Shown: positions 25,408-35,412 of the stretch, piece by piece
Layout: every line of letters starts with the position of its first letter
Position numbering within the stretch: position 1 is the stretch's first letter
Assembly (NCBI GenBank): GCA_016716265.1
Contig: JADJWQ010000001.1
Coordinates: 248,001 to 312,000, forward strand
Origin: Planctomycetota bacterium
GTDB taxonomy: Bacteria; Planctomycetota; UBA1135; UBA2386
Reading direction: 5' to 3'
DNA: 64,000 nt
Position numbers and translations under genes: made by a program
The notes under the pieces: model-generated
Told to the model about the DNA's origin: nothing
Database searches by the model: none
Seen by the model: the letters and a program-made list of their open reading frames with translations, nothing else

Positions 25408-28101
25408 ATGTTCCTCGATCGTCCATCTCTCGGTCGTCTCGCGCGATTCGCTGGGCCCTTCGCCCGCGTCAGCTGCGCCGTCCGTTCCGGTGCCGCACGC
25501 GTCGCTGCCGCCGCGCGTGTGCGCGGTCTGGCGAGCGCCGTCGTCGCCCTCGCCCTGTTCGGCCTGACCGGCTGCTCGTCGACCGACACCGGCGTCGATG
25601 ATTCGGGCACCTCGGCGACGTCCGGTGCCGGGCCCGGTGGTCCGCGCAGCCGCACGGAGACGGGCACGGCAGGCGCACCGCAGGGCCCGGGAACGGTCCA
25701 GGAGCAGCGCTCGCGCCTGCTCGTGGAGGTCTTCCTCGAGAACGCCGATCGGCTGCGCGCGCAGGGCACCGTGCAGGGACTCGAAGCGGCTCGCATCGAG
25801 CTCTTGAAGGCCCGCGAGCTGATGCCGACCGACGCGCGCGTCAACGAGCGCCTGCAGCTCGTCAATGCGGAGCTCGACCTCCCCGCCGCGACCGCGGAGA
25901 CGTTCGGCGAGGAGATGGAGAAGCAGGGCGAGGTCAACGCGCAGCGCCGGCGCAGCGAGGTGCGCAGCCTGCTCGACTCGGGCAATGTCGCGCTCGACCA
26001 GCAGAACTACCGCAAGGCCATCGAGGACGGTGAGCGCGCGCTGTTGACGATCCAGACGTCGCGCTTCATCGAGTGGGGCGACCTCCAGGGTCAGGCCCAG
26101 AACCTCGTCGACCGCGCCAACGAGGCGCGCGACCAGGCCGAGGCCGCGGAGCGCGAGGCTGCGCAGGCCGACCTGCGCCGCGAGCGGCAACGCATCGAGC
26201 TGGAGCGTGCCGCGCGCCTGCGCGCGGAGGTCAACGATCTGCTCGACAAGGCGGCGCTCGCGTTCCAGCTGCGCCGCTTCGACGACGCCAAGGAGCTCGC
26301 CTACCGGGCGATGCGCATCGACCCCGCCAACCGGGTCGCCGCCGAGCTGCACAACGCGTCGATCAAGGCCGGCCGCGAGCGCAAGACCGACGACTACTAC
26401 CGCGCGATGGCGGTCCGCATGCGCCGCATGCAGGAGGAAGCCGAGGACCTGAGGATCCCGCAGGTCGACATCCTCCACGTCGACCCCGAGGTCTGGGAGC
26501 GCGCCAACGACCGCGTCCCGCCGGCGGTGTCGCGCGCGACCGTCGACCCCGAGGACGCGGAGCTGCGCCGACTGGTCGAGACCGAGATGGTGCCGCCGCT
26601 GTCGTTCGACGAGGAGAGCGGCCGCTACGACGAGGTGAAGACGCGCCTGACCGCGATCACCAACATCCCGATCATCATCACGCCCGAAGCGCGCGACGTG
26701 ATCGACGGTGAGGACCTCAAGCTCGTGATGGACGTCACCGCGCCGATCTCGGTCGCGAACTTCCTCAAGCAGATGGTCGCCCGCAGCGCCGAGCTGGCCT
26801 GGATCGTCCAGGACGGCGTCGTGCAGATCACGACGAAGGCGCTCGCCGGCGGGCAGAACTACCTCGATCAGAAGGACGTCCGCGACCTGGTGTTCGGCCG
26901 CACGGTGTTCCTGCCGCCGACGATCCGCGACATCCCGTCCGGCGAGGACCTCGGCGAGGCGCCGCGCACCGGCGGTGAGGGCGAGGACAAGACCTACTTC
27001 GTCGAGATCGACATCCTCGTCCAGAACATCAAGGAAGCGACCGACCCCGAGTACTGGGACGGCGACTCCGGCGCGCAGATCGACACGGCGGAGGCCGGCT
27101 ACCTGCTGGTCACGGCGAACCCCGAGATGCAGAAGCGCGTCGACGGCGTGCTGTCGGACCTGCGCCGCTTCGCGACGACGGTCGTCACGATCGAGTCGAA
27201 GTTCCTGACCGTCAGCCGCAACTTCCTGCAGGAGGTCGGCGTCGACTTCCGCGGGCTCGGCGGCTCGGGCAGCAAGGGCACCGTCGCGCAGCTCGACGAC
27301 ATCACCAACGGCCTGGACGACAACGCGTCGCGCGGCCTCGACAATGCCGGCACGGCCGACCCCGCCGGCAACCCGTCGTCGGGCGCGTTCTACAACGACG
27401 GCAACGACGGCGACATCCGTGGCCGCACCGAGAACTACTTCAGCGATTCGCTCGGCAGCGCCCTGTCGCCGAACGGCGGTCTGACGGCCGCGGTCGCGTT
27501 CCTCGACGACCTCCAGATCCAGGCGATCCTGACCGCGGTCGAGAAGCGCCAGGACGTGCAGGAGCTCAACGGCCAGAACCTGACCGTGCTCAACAACGAG
27601 CGCGGCCACGTGGCGATCATCAACCAGACCGCCTACGTGCGCGACTTCGACGTCGAGGTGGCGCAGGCAGCGTTCATCGCCGACCCGCGCATCGACGTGA
27701 TCCAGGACGGCATCGTGCTGGACGTCAAGCCGACCGTCAGCCACGACCGCCGCCACATCACGCTCGACATGCAGCCGACGGTCGCCGAGCTGATCCGCCC
27801 GATCCCGACCTTCTCGACGTCGCTCGCCGGCGCCACGCAGCCGGTGACGGTGCAGCTGCCGCAGCTCATCGTCCGCTCGTTCGCGACGACGGTCACCGTG
27901 CCGGACGGCAGCTCGGTGCTGATCGGCGGCCTGCGCGAGGTGCTGAACCGCGAGCGGCGCGCCGAGATTCCGATCCTCGGCCGCATCCCGCTGCTGTCCT
28001 TCTTCTTCAAGCAGGAAGGCGTCGTCGACGAGAACTCGTCGCTGATGGTGCTGGTCCGCGCGTCGATCACCGACGTCAAGGACCTGATGGACGGCCGCTG
28101 A
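25408..28101 (+). CDS. Secretin-domain lipoprotein with N-terminal TPR/coiled-coil region (paralogue 2)
   Basis: The 897-residue product has a long basic leader ending in the lipobox FGLTGC (Cys56), a helical TPR/coiled-coil region (about 80-340), N-domain pieces (LVMDVTAPISVANFLKQMVA), a ring repeat (VTANPEMQKRVDGVLSDL) and the secretin core (VTIESKFLTVSRNFLQEVGV through VPDGSSVLIGG and IPILGRIPLLSFFFK). Both secretins share an insert with the pattern F-(F/Y)-x-D-G-x-D-G-D then RTEN. The ATG at 25408 gives the signal sequence directly. It ends the ExbB/ExbD cluster and is followed by hairpins. Substrate and partners are unknown. Confidence 0.85.
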   Translation: MFLDRPSLGRLARFAGPFARVSCAVRSGAARVAAAARVRGLASAVVALALFGLTGCSSTDTGVDDSGTSATSGAGPGGPRSRTETGTAGAPQGPGTVQEQRSRLLVEVFLENADRLRAQGTVQGLEAARIELLKARELMPTDARVNERLQLVNAELDLPAATAETFGEEMEKQGEVNAQRRRSEVRSLLDSGNVALDQQNYRKAIEDGERALLTIQTSRFIEWGDLQGQAQNLVDRANEARDQAEAAEREAAQADLRRERQRIELERAARLRAEVNDLLDKAALAFQLRRFDDAKELAYRAMRIDPANRVAAELHNASIKAGRERKTDDYYRAMAVRMRRMQEEAEDLRIPQVDILHVDPEVWERANDRVPPAVSRATVDPEDAELRRLVETEMVPPLSFDEESGRYDEVKTRLTAITNIPIIITPEARDVIDGEDLKLVMDVTAPISVANFLKQMVARSAELAWIVQDGVVQITTKALAGGQNYLDQKDVRDLVFGRTVFLPPTIRDIPSGEDLGEAPRTGGEGEDKTYFVEIDILVQNIKEATDPEYWDGDSGAQIDTAEAGYLLVTANPEMQKRVDGVLSDLRRFATTVVTIESKFLTVSRNFLQEVGVDFRGLGGSGSKGTVAQLDDITNGLDDNASRGLDNAGTADPAGNPSSGAFYNDGNDGDIRGRTENYFSDSLGSALSPNGGLTAAVAFLDDLQIQAILTAVEKRQDVQELNGQNLTVLNNERGHVAIINQTAYVRDFDVEVAQAAFIADPRIDVIQDGIVLDVKPTVSHDRRHITLDMQPTVAELIRPIPTFSTSLAGATQPVTVQLPQLIVRSFATTVTVPDGSSVLIGGLREVLNRERRAEIPILGRIPLLSFFFKQEGVVDENSSLMVLVRASITDVKDLMDGR

Positions 28102-28109
28102 CCGCACGC

Positions 28110-28198
28110 CGGGCCAGCTGGCCCGCACGCGCCCTCCGGGCCCCGCGGCCCGGCTGGACGCAGCCTGGACGGCTCGAGTCGCTCACGGCTCGGGCCGT
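28110..28198 (+). terminator. Cluster of three GC hairpins after secretin 2
   Basis: There are three hairpins in 90 bases: a perfect palindrome CGGGCCAGCTGGCCCG (28110-28125), CCGGGCC/GGCCCGG with a 4-base loop (28136-28153), and ACGGC/GCCGT with a TCGG loop (28185-28198). No T-tract follows. They probably end the secretin transcript, possibly with Rho, before the HAD gene's own promoter. Confidence 0.5.
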
Positions 28199-28275
28199 TC
28201 GCGATTTCGGGGCTGTCGCCGCCCGCGGGCGCTCGCACTGCCGATTCGCCCCGGGCCGCATCGCCGCCGGCCGCC

Positions 28276-28281
28276 TACAAT
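28276..28281 (+). promoter_or_regulatory. Candidate -10 element for the HAD phosphatase gene
   Basis: TACAAT lies 35 bases before the GTG at 28317, in otherwise GC-rich DNA after a hairpin cluster. No clear -35 is visible. Confidence 0.3.
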
Positions 28282-28316
28282 CGGCGCCGCAGCCCTTCCC
28301 GCCGAGCGCATCGACC

Positions 28317-29036
28317 GTGAGCCGCCCCCTCGACGCGATCTTCTTCGACATCGACGACACGCTGTTCTCGACTTCGGTGTTCGCCGACAAGGCGCGCCGG
28401 GCGGCGGTCGACGCGATGGTCACCATCGGGCTCCGCGCGACCCGCGACGAGTGCGTCAAGGAACTGACCGAGGTCGTCCAGGAGTTCAGCAGCAACTACG
28501 GGATGCACTTCGACAAGCTCATCGAGCGACTGCCTCCCGAGTCGAGTGCCGGGCTGAACCGCGAGATCCTCGTCGCCGCCGGCATCGTCGCCTACCACGA
28601 GACGAAGTGGCGCGAGCTGAAGGTCTACGACGACTGCTACGAGGTGTTGCGCTGGCTCGGCTCGCGCGTGCCGATCCGCGGCATCATCTCGGCCGGCATC
28701 GGGATCAAGCAGGCCGAGAAGGTCGTGCGACTGCGCGTGCACGAGTTCCTGAGCCCGCAGGCGATCTTCTTCACCGAGCAGATCGGCATCAACAAGCCGA
28801 ACCCGAAGCTCTACCGGCGCGTGCTGCGCGATCTCGGCCTGAGCGCCGAGCGGACGATGTACGTCGGCGACAACCCGATCAACGACATCGACCCGGCCAA
28901 CGAGATCGGCATGATCACCGTGCACAACCGCCGCTCGGGACGCCATGCACACGGCGTCGGAGCGACCGAGCCGGACTACTCGATCGGCGACTTCTACGAC
29001 CTGCGCGACCTGCTGCAGCGCGAGTTCGGCCTGTGA
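28317..29036 (+). CDS. HAD-superfamily hydrolase (subfamily IA)
   Basis: The 239-residue cytoplasmic phosphatase has the nucleophile motif FFDIDDTLF (Asp11, Asp13), the motif II serine in GIISAG, the motif III lysine in INKPNPKLYRRVL and motif IV GDNPINDIDPA. It resembles the archaeal/bacterial group I know as TIGR02253, small-molecule phosphatases of uncertain substrate. The start is a GTG, and no ATG precedes the first strand. It is the last gene of the rightward block and converges with the MamK-like gene, whose stop lies 26 bases away. Confidence 0.85.
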   Translation: MSRPLDAIFFDIDDTLFSTSVFADKARRAAVDAMVTIGLRATRDECVKELTEVVQEFSSNYGMHFDKLIERLPPESSAGLNREILVAAGIVAYHETKWRELKVYDDCYEVLRWLGSRVPIRGIISAGIGIKQAEKVVRLRVHEFLSPQAIFFTEQIGINKPNPKLYRRVLRDLGLSAERTMYVGDNPINDIDPANEIGMITVHNRRSGRHAHGVGATEPDYSIGDFYDLRDLLQREFGL

Positions 29037-29061
29037 GGCAGGCCCTGACCCGCGCGCCCGG

Positions 29062-30147
29062 TCACTTCAGCTGCTCCCAGTAGTCCTCGGGCATGTCGTG
29101 CGCGATCTTGAGTGCGCCATTGGCGCCACCGTAGATCGGCTCCTCCACGCGGATCACGCGGCCACCGCCGAGGTCGCGCAGCATCGAGGACTCGATCGCC
29201 GTGTCGAGACCCCGGATCATCGACCCGCCGCCGGCCAGCACGACCCGGTTGCGCAGCCGGTGCTGGAACTCGGGATCGAACGAGCCGATCAACCGGCGGA
29301 TCCCGTCGACGATCGGATCGACGAGCACGCTGCACGCCTCCTTGATCTGTGTTGTCAGATCGAACTGCGTCGGCTTGCCGTCGACCGGGAACGTCACCAG
29401 CACCCGCTCCGGCGGGTCGCCCAGGTAGGAATAGCGCTCCTTGATGTCCTTGACCATCTGCAGCGAGAACGACGCGCCCGGACAATCGCGGGAGACGATT
29501 TCGCTGAGCTTGCGGTCGACGCTGTCGCCGGCCACCGTCAGCGTGATCTGGTCGGAGTCCTCGGGCATGGTGCCGTGCATGCGGCACAGGTCGGTCGTGC
29601 CGGCACCGATGTCGACGATCAAGGCGTCCTCCAGCATGTCGAGCCCGTAGGCGACCGCGAACGGCTCGCTGCAGAGCATCACGGAGTCGACCGTCGCGCG
29701 CGCCGCCTCGATGATCGCCTCCTTGTTGTTGATGCTCGCCTGCGCGGGCGCGCCGATCACCGCGTAGACCAGCTCGTCCTTGCGGGGCCGCGCCAGGCGG
29801 ATCGCCTCTCGGATCAGGTCCTTGGCGGCGCGCTCGACCTCCTGCCGCTCGGCGTCGTTGCCATCGCTGTAGACGAGCACGCCCTTCTCGAGCGGCTTGA
29901 ACATCTTCAGCGACAGGCGCTTCTCGAGCGCCTCCTTGCCGAACAGCACGTCTTTCTTGAGCAGCTTGCGGCTCACGACGTCCTTCGGGTAGCCGACGAT
30001 CGAATACACCGTCTCGCGGACACCGTTGCTCGCCGACACGGACGTCCGTGACGTGCCGAGGTCCATGCCGATGTAGAGCACGCCATGGTCCTTGGTGTCG
30101 CCCGTCATCGCGTCGCTCGCCGACGCCGCGCTACCTTCGTCGCTCAT
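29062..30147 (-). CDS. MamK-like bacterial actin
   Basis: The 361-residue product has the actin/Hsp70 nucleotide motifs: phosphate-1 MDLGTSRTSVSA, phosphate-2 DIGAGTTDLC and adenosine AGGGSMIRGL. Beyond these, many stretches match MamK as I remember it: YPKDVVS, VIGAPAQAS near the centre, SEPFAVAYGLD, GTMPEDSDQITLTVAGD, SFDPEFQ and the ending PEDYWEQL. MamK filaments align magnetosomes, but no magnetosome gene is visible here, so this is more likely a non-magnetotactic homologue organising another structure. It follows a coiled-coil gene by 51 bases on the same strand. ParM or MreB are poorer fits. Confidence 0.85.
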   Translation of the reverse strand: MSDEGSAASASDAMTGDTKDHGVLYIGMDLGTSRTSVSASNGVRETVYSIVGYPKDVVSRKLLKKDVLFGKEALEKRLSLKMFKPLEKGVLVYSDGNDAERQEVERAAKDLIREAIRLARPRKDELVYAVIGAPAQASINNKEAIIEAARATVDSVMLCSEPFAVAYGLDMLEDALIVDIGAGTTDLCRMHGTMPEDSDQITLTVAGDSVDRKLSEIVSRDCPGASFSLQMVKDIKERYSYLGDPPERVLVTFPVDGKPTQFDLTTQIKEACSVLVDPIVDGIRRLIGSFDPEFQHRLRNRVVLAGGGSMIRGLDTAIESSMLRDLGGGRVIRVEEPIYGGANGALKIAHDMPEDYWEQLK

Positions 30148-30198
30148 CGTTTCTCCTCGATAGTGGCCCGCGGAGCCCTCCCTGCGCAGGTCCCCGGA

Positions 30199-30961
30199 TC
30201 AGGACTTCTTCTGCAGCTGGAGATTGGCGGCGAAGATCCCCGCCATCAGCTCCTTCTTCTTCTCGGCTCGCTGACCTTCGTCGCGCAGCCCCTGGACCTC
30301 GCGATAGATCGACGAGAGGCCCTCTTCGACGTCCTTCATCGCCGAGACCTGCGTCAACCGCTGCTCGGTGGTCTCGAGCGACTGCGTCAGCTTCGAGATC
30401 CGCCGCTGCAGCAGATCGATCTCGCGGTCGCGGACGGCCGCCTGCGCAGCCTCCGACCTCGCGCCGCTCGCCGGCGACGACGTCCATGACGAGTTCGAGC
30501 ACGCGCTCCTGGAGCTGGCGCGGCGGCAGCTCGTGCGCCTGCAGGCTGCCGACGACCATCCTCACCTTCTCGAGGATGGCGGCGTTCTCGCCGTCGTAGG
30601 ACGACAGCGCCTGGACGCGCGCCTCCTCGAGCCGCTCGTCGAGCTGCTGGCGGAGCCGCTGCAGCTCGATGCGGAGGTTGTCGGCCTCCTCCTGGGAGCG
30701 CTCCTGCTTCTCGCGCAGCTCCTCGTTGCTCTTCAGGAGTCGGAGGAACTCCTCCTTGGTCGCATCGACGACGGCCTCGCGCTCGGAGCTCAGCAGCCGG
30801 TGCTGCAGGCTGCGGTGCACGGCCTCCTCGACGAGCGACACGATGCGGTCGAGGCCGAGCACGCTGACGCGCTTCACGCCGCGCTTCTTCAGCTGGTCGA
30901 CCGACGTCGAGTAGGCGAGCTTCTTGACCGCCTCCTTGAGGCTACGCTTCAGATCGACCAC
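30199..30961 (-). CDS. Coiled-coil protein upstream of the MamK-like gene (frameshifted in this sequence)
   Basis: A GTG at 30961, preceded by GGGAGG, opens a frame with VDLKRSLKEAVKKLAYSTSV, then charged helices (LLKSNEELREKQERSQEEAD). Near 30440-30500 this frame turns into arginine/proline-rich sequence. The next frame, one base over, continues a convincing coiled coil (EAAQAAVRDREIDLLQRR, then SLETTEQRLTQVSAMKDVEE) to a stop at 30199. Joined, it gives about 253 residues, and the span of 763 bases is one more than a multiple of three. Either one extra base is present here (real or assembly error) or two fragments exist. It may be a filament partner of the actin. Confidence 0.6.
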
Positions 30962-31112
30962 GGCGACCTCCCGTCGCAGCCTTCCGCCGCCAGGACCGCG
31001 CTGTCGCGACCGCCCCGGTTCGGTGACCGCCGCCACCCGGGGTGTCGGACCGGTCGCCGACGACGGCGGCGCGGGTCACATCCCGCGGGCGGGCGGTCGA
31101 TGGCGTCGCCGG

Positions 31113-31877
31113 TCACAGCTCCTCGGCGGTCCGGTATGCGAACCGCGGATCGTTGTCCGGATCGGTTCCGCGCACCTCGGTCACGAACACACCCAAGACG
31201 TTGGCGCCGAGGTCCTGCAGATTGCGGATCGCCTGCTTGGTCAGCGCCTTCGGCGAGTGCTCCAGGCGGACGGTCAGCAGCGTGCCATCCGCACGCGCGG
31301 CGATCACGCTCGCGTCGGTCGCCGACAGCACCGGCGGCGTGTCGATGATGACGTAGCGGTAGTCCTCCTTCAGGCGTGCGAACAGGTCCTGGAACCGCGT
31401 CGTCGTCAGGATCTCCGACGGCGACGTCAGCCGCGTGCCGGCGCCCAGCACGTCGAGATTGCGGACGCCGGCGTGGCGGATCGCGTCGGACAGCCGCACG
31501 CGATCCAGCAGCACGTCGGACAGGCCCGGCCGCGGGTTGAGGTTCAGGTAGTCCTCGACGCTCGGACCGCGCAGGTCGGCGTCGACGAGCAGCACCGAGT
31601 GCCGCTCCAACTCGGCGAACGCCAGCGCGAGGTTGATGGTGGTGATCGACTTGCCCTCGCCCTTGATCGCCGAGGTCACGACGAGCGTCTTCGCGCTGCC
31701 GTCGGGATTCATCGCGACCAGCTGGTTGCGCAGCGCACGGATCTGCTCGGCCCGGAAGCTGGTCGGGTCGTGGAACACGACCAGGTACGGATTCACCGAG
31801 CGGTCGACGATGACCAGCAGGTCGTCGCCGATCGTCTCGTCGGAAGGTGTCTCCTGCTTCGGGCGGAACCTGCTCAC
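31113..31877 (-). CDS. BY-kinase-like (CpsD/CapB family) ATPase
   Basis: The 254-residue protein has Walker A SAIKGEGKSITT, Walker A' VLLVDADLRGP and Walker B YVIIDTPPVL, the set typical of bacterial tyrosine kinases of exopolysaccharide systems and of MinD-like relatives. RAEQIRALRNQL before Walker A resembles the kinase oligomerisation helix. The usual Tyr-rich C-terminal tail is absent, as only one Tyr lies near the end (DPRFAYRTAEEL). No Wzz membrane partner or glycosyltransferase is nearby. The GTG at 31877 is chosen because the upstream frame enters a 15-bp repeat that encodes non-family sequence. Its target is unknown. Confidence 0.8.
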   Translation of the reverse strand: MSRFRPKQETPSDETIGDDLLVIVDRSVNPYLVVFHDPTSFRAEQIRALRNQLVAMNPDGSAKTLVVTSAIKGEGKSITTINLALAFAELERHSVLLVDADLRGPSVEDYLNLNPRPGLSDVLLDRVRLSDAIRHAGVRNLDVLGAGTRLTSPSEILTTTRFQDLFARLKEDYRYVIIDTPPVLSATDASVIAARADGTLLTVRLEHSPKALTKQAIRNLQDLGANVLGVFVTEVRGTDPDNDPRFAYRTAEEL

Positions 31878-31903
31878 GATCTGACCACGCTGTGCACTAC
31901 GGA

Positions 31904-31985
31904 GGTCGACGGCTCGGGGGTCGACGGCTCGACGATCGGCTGCGCGACGATCGACTGCGCGACGATCGACTGCGCGACGATCGGT
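31904..31985. repeat. 15-bp tandem repeats upstream of the BY-kinase-like gene
   Basis: Two units of ggtcgacggctcggg type (31904-31933) adjoin three or more units of gacgatcgactgcgc (31931-31985). They lie in the 280-base gap between hutU and the kinase gene, directly upstream of its GTG. Several frames stay open through the tract, so an N-terminal extension cannot be fully excluded. Confidence 0.8.
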
Positions 31986-32157
31986 TCGGGAGTCGGGCAG
32001 CGACCGCTCCGCCGTCCCGAGGCCCGGGCGCACCCGGACCCCAGGGGGTATCGACAGGCCGCCGGGAGGCCCTGGAGGGCCGCCCGCCGAGCGGGGTCTA
32101 GAAGACGAATCCGAGCGCGCGCTGGCAAGGAGAAAACGGTCGCCCCGCCGGAGCGGG

Positions 32158-33812
<1,655 letters not shown>

Positions 33813-33847
33813 CCGGGCCAGTGTAGCGGCCGGTCTCGCCGCGGCGA

Positions 33848-35374
33848 TCAGCCGAGCCGGCCGCAGCGCGCCTCGACGCGGGCGAGCAGGACTCCGGAGC
33901 GGATCAGCTCCTCGGCGGCGCGCAGGTCCGGCGCCAGGAAGCGGTCGTGGACGAGCGGCGGCACGACCTCGCGCAGGACCTGGTGGGCGACCTCGACGCC
34001 GCGACCGGGGCGCAGCTGCTCGCCACAGTCGAGCCCCGCACAGGCCGAGATCCACTCGATCGCGAGCACGCGCGTCGCATTGTCGACGACGGCGGTCGCG
34101 TGCCGCGCAGCGGTCACGCCCATGGACACGTGGTCCTCGCGGTTCGCCGAGGTCGGGATCGTGTCGACGCTCGCCGGATGCGCGAGCGTCTTGTTCTCCG
34201 ACGCCAGCGCCGCGGCGACGACCTGCGGGATCATCAGGCCGCTCTCGACGCCCGGGTCGGCGGCGAGGAACGGTGGCAGCCCGGAGATGTCCGGGTTCAC
34301 GAGGTTCTCGATCCTGCGCTCGCTGATGTTCGCGAGCGTCGAGACCGCGATCTTGGCGAAGTCGAGCGCCTGGCTGACCGGCTGGCCGTGGAAGTTGCCG
34401 GCCGACACGACCAGCCCGTCGGCGAACACGAGAGGATTGTCGGTCACCGCGTCGGCCTCGACCGCCAGCACCCCCATCGCGAAGTCGAGCGCTTCCTTGA
34501 CGGCGCCGTGCACCTGTGGCGCGCAGCGCATCGAGTACGCGTCCTGCACCTTCCCGCAGCCGGCGTGGCTCGGGACGATCGCGGAACCCTGCAGCAGTGA
34601 GCGGAGGTTGGCGGCCGTGCGCAGCTGGCCGCTGTGCGGCCGCACGTCGTGGACCGCGGCCGTGAACGGCTTCTCCGAGCCACGCAAGGCCTCGATCGTC
34701 GCCGCGCACAGGACGTCCGCGGTGCGCGACAGCACGCCGGCACGCGCGACGGCGAGGATGCCGAGCGCGGTCATGATCTGCGTGCCGTTGATCAACGCGA
34801 GGCCCTCCTTCGCCGCGAGCTCGACCGGCGCGAGCCCGGCCTTGTCGAGTGCGTCGGCGCCGGCGATCACCGCGTTGCCGTCGTGTACCTCACCGAAGCC
34901 GATCAGCGGCAGCGCCAGGTGCGCCAGTGGTGCGAGGTCGCCCGAGGCACCGACCGAGCCCTGCGACGGCACGACCGGGACGAGGTCCTGGTTGAACAGC
35001 GACACCATCGTGTCGACCAGCTCGGTGCGCACTCCCGAGCAGCCGCGCGCCAGCGAGTGGATGCGGAGTGCGAACGCGAGCCGAACGACCTCGACCGGCA
35101 ACGGGTCGCCCACGCCGGTCGCGTGGCTCAGCAGCAGGTTGCGCTGCAGATCGCCGAGCCGCTCCGGGGACACGGTCCGGTTCGCCAGCTTGCCGAAGCC
35201 CGTGTTCACCCCGTAGACGATGTCACCACGCGCGAGCACCGCCTCGACGACCGCACGCGACGCGCGCATCGCCTCGCGGGACTCGGACGGGATCAGCACG
35301 CGGCTACCCGGTCGGCTGAGCGCGACCCAGGTCTCGAGGGGATGGGAGCCGGAACCGAGCGCGATCGCGGACAT
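33848..35374 (-). CDS. hutH: Histidine ammonia-lyase HutH
   Basis: The 508-residue enzyme deaminates L-histidine to urocanate. The Ala143-Ser144-Gly145 triad in GSVGASGDLAPLAH forms the MIO prosthetic group, YGVNTGFGKLA near residue 54 supplies the active-site Tyr, and VTDNPLVF and GNFHGQP are further family blocks. The length is typical. It is transcribed 35 bases ahead of hutU and 38 bases after bamA. With hutU it makes the first two steps of histidine degradation, but the pathway's last enzymes are not in the window. Confidence 0.96.
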   Translation of the reverse strand: MSAIALGSGSHPLETWVALSRPGSRVLIPSESREAMRASRAVVEAVLARGDIVYGVNTGFGKLANRTVSPERLGDLQRNLLLSHATGVGDPLPVEVVRLAFALRIHSLARGCSGVRTELVDTMVSLFNQDLVPVVPSQGSVGASGDLAPLAHLALPLIGFGEVHDGNAVIAGADALDKAGLAPVELAAKEGLALINGTQIMTALGILAVARAGVLSRTADVLCAATIEALRGSEKPFTAAVHDVRPHSGQLRTAANLRSLLQGSAIVPSHAGCGKVQDAYSMRCAPQVHGAVKEALDFAMGVLAVEADAVTDNPLVFADGLVVSAGNFHGQPVSQALDFAKIAVSTLANISERRIENLVNPDISGLPPFLAADPGVESGLMIPQVVAAALASENKTLAHPASVDTIPTSANREDHVSMGVTAARHATAVVDNATRVLAIEWISACAGLDCGEQLRPGRGVEVAHQVLREVVPPLVHDRFLAPDLRAAEELIRSGVLLARVEARCGRLG

Positions 35375-35412
35375 CGGCGGGAGCCTCGCGGGAACGGGAT
35401 GGTGCGGACGGG

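Noticed and set aside
29062..30147. DnaK/Hsp70 assignment for the actin-like gene
   Set aside because: The size (361 residues), absence of a substrate-binding domain and the long MamK-like matches exclude it.
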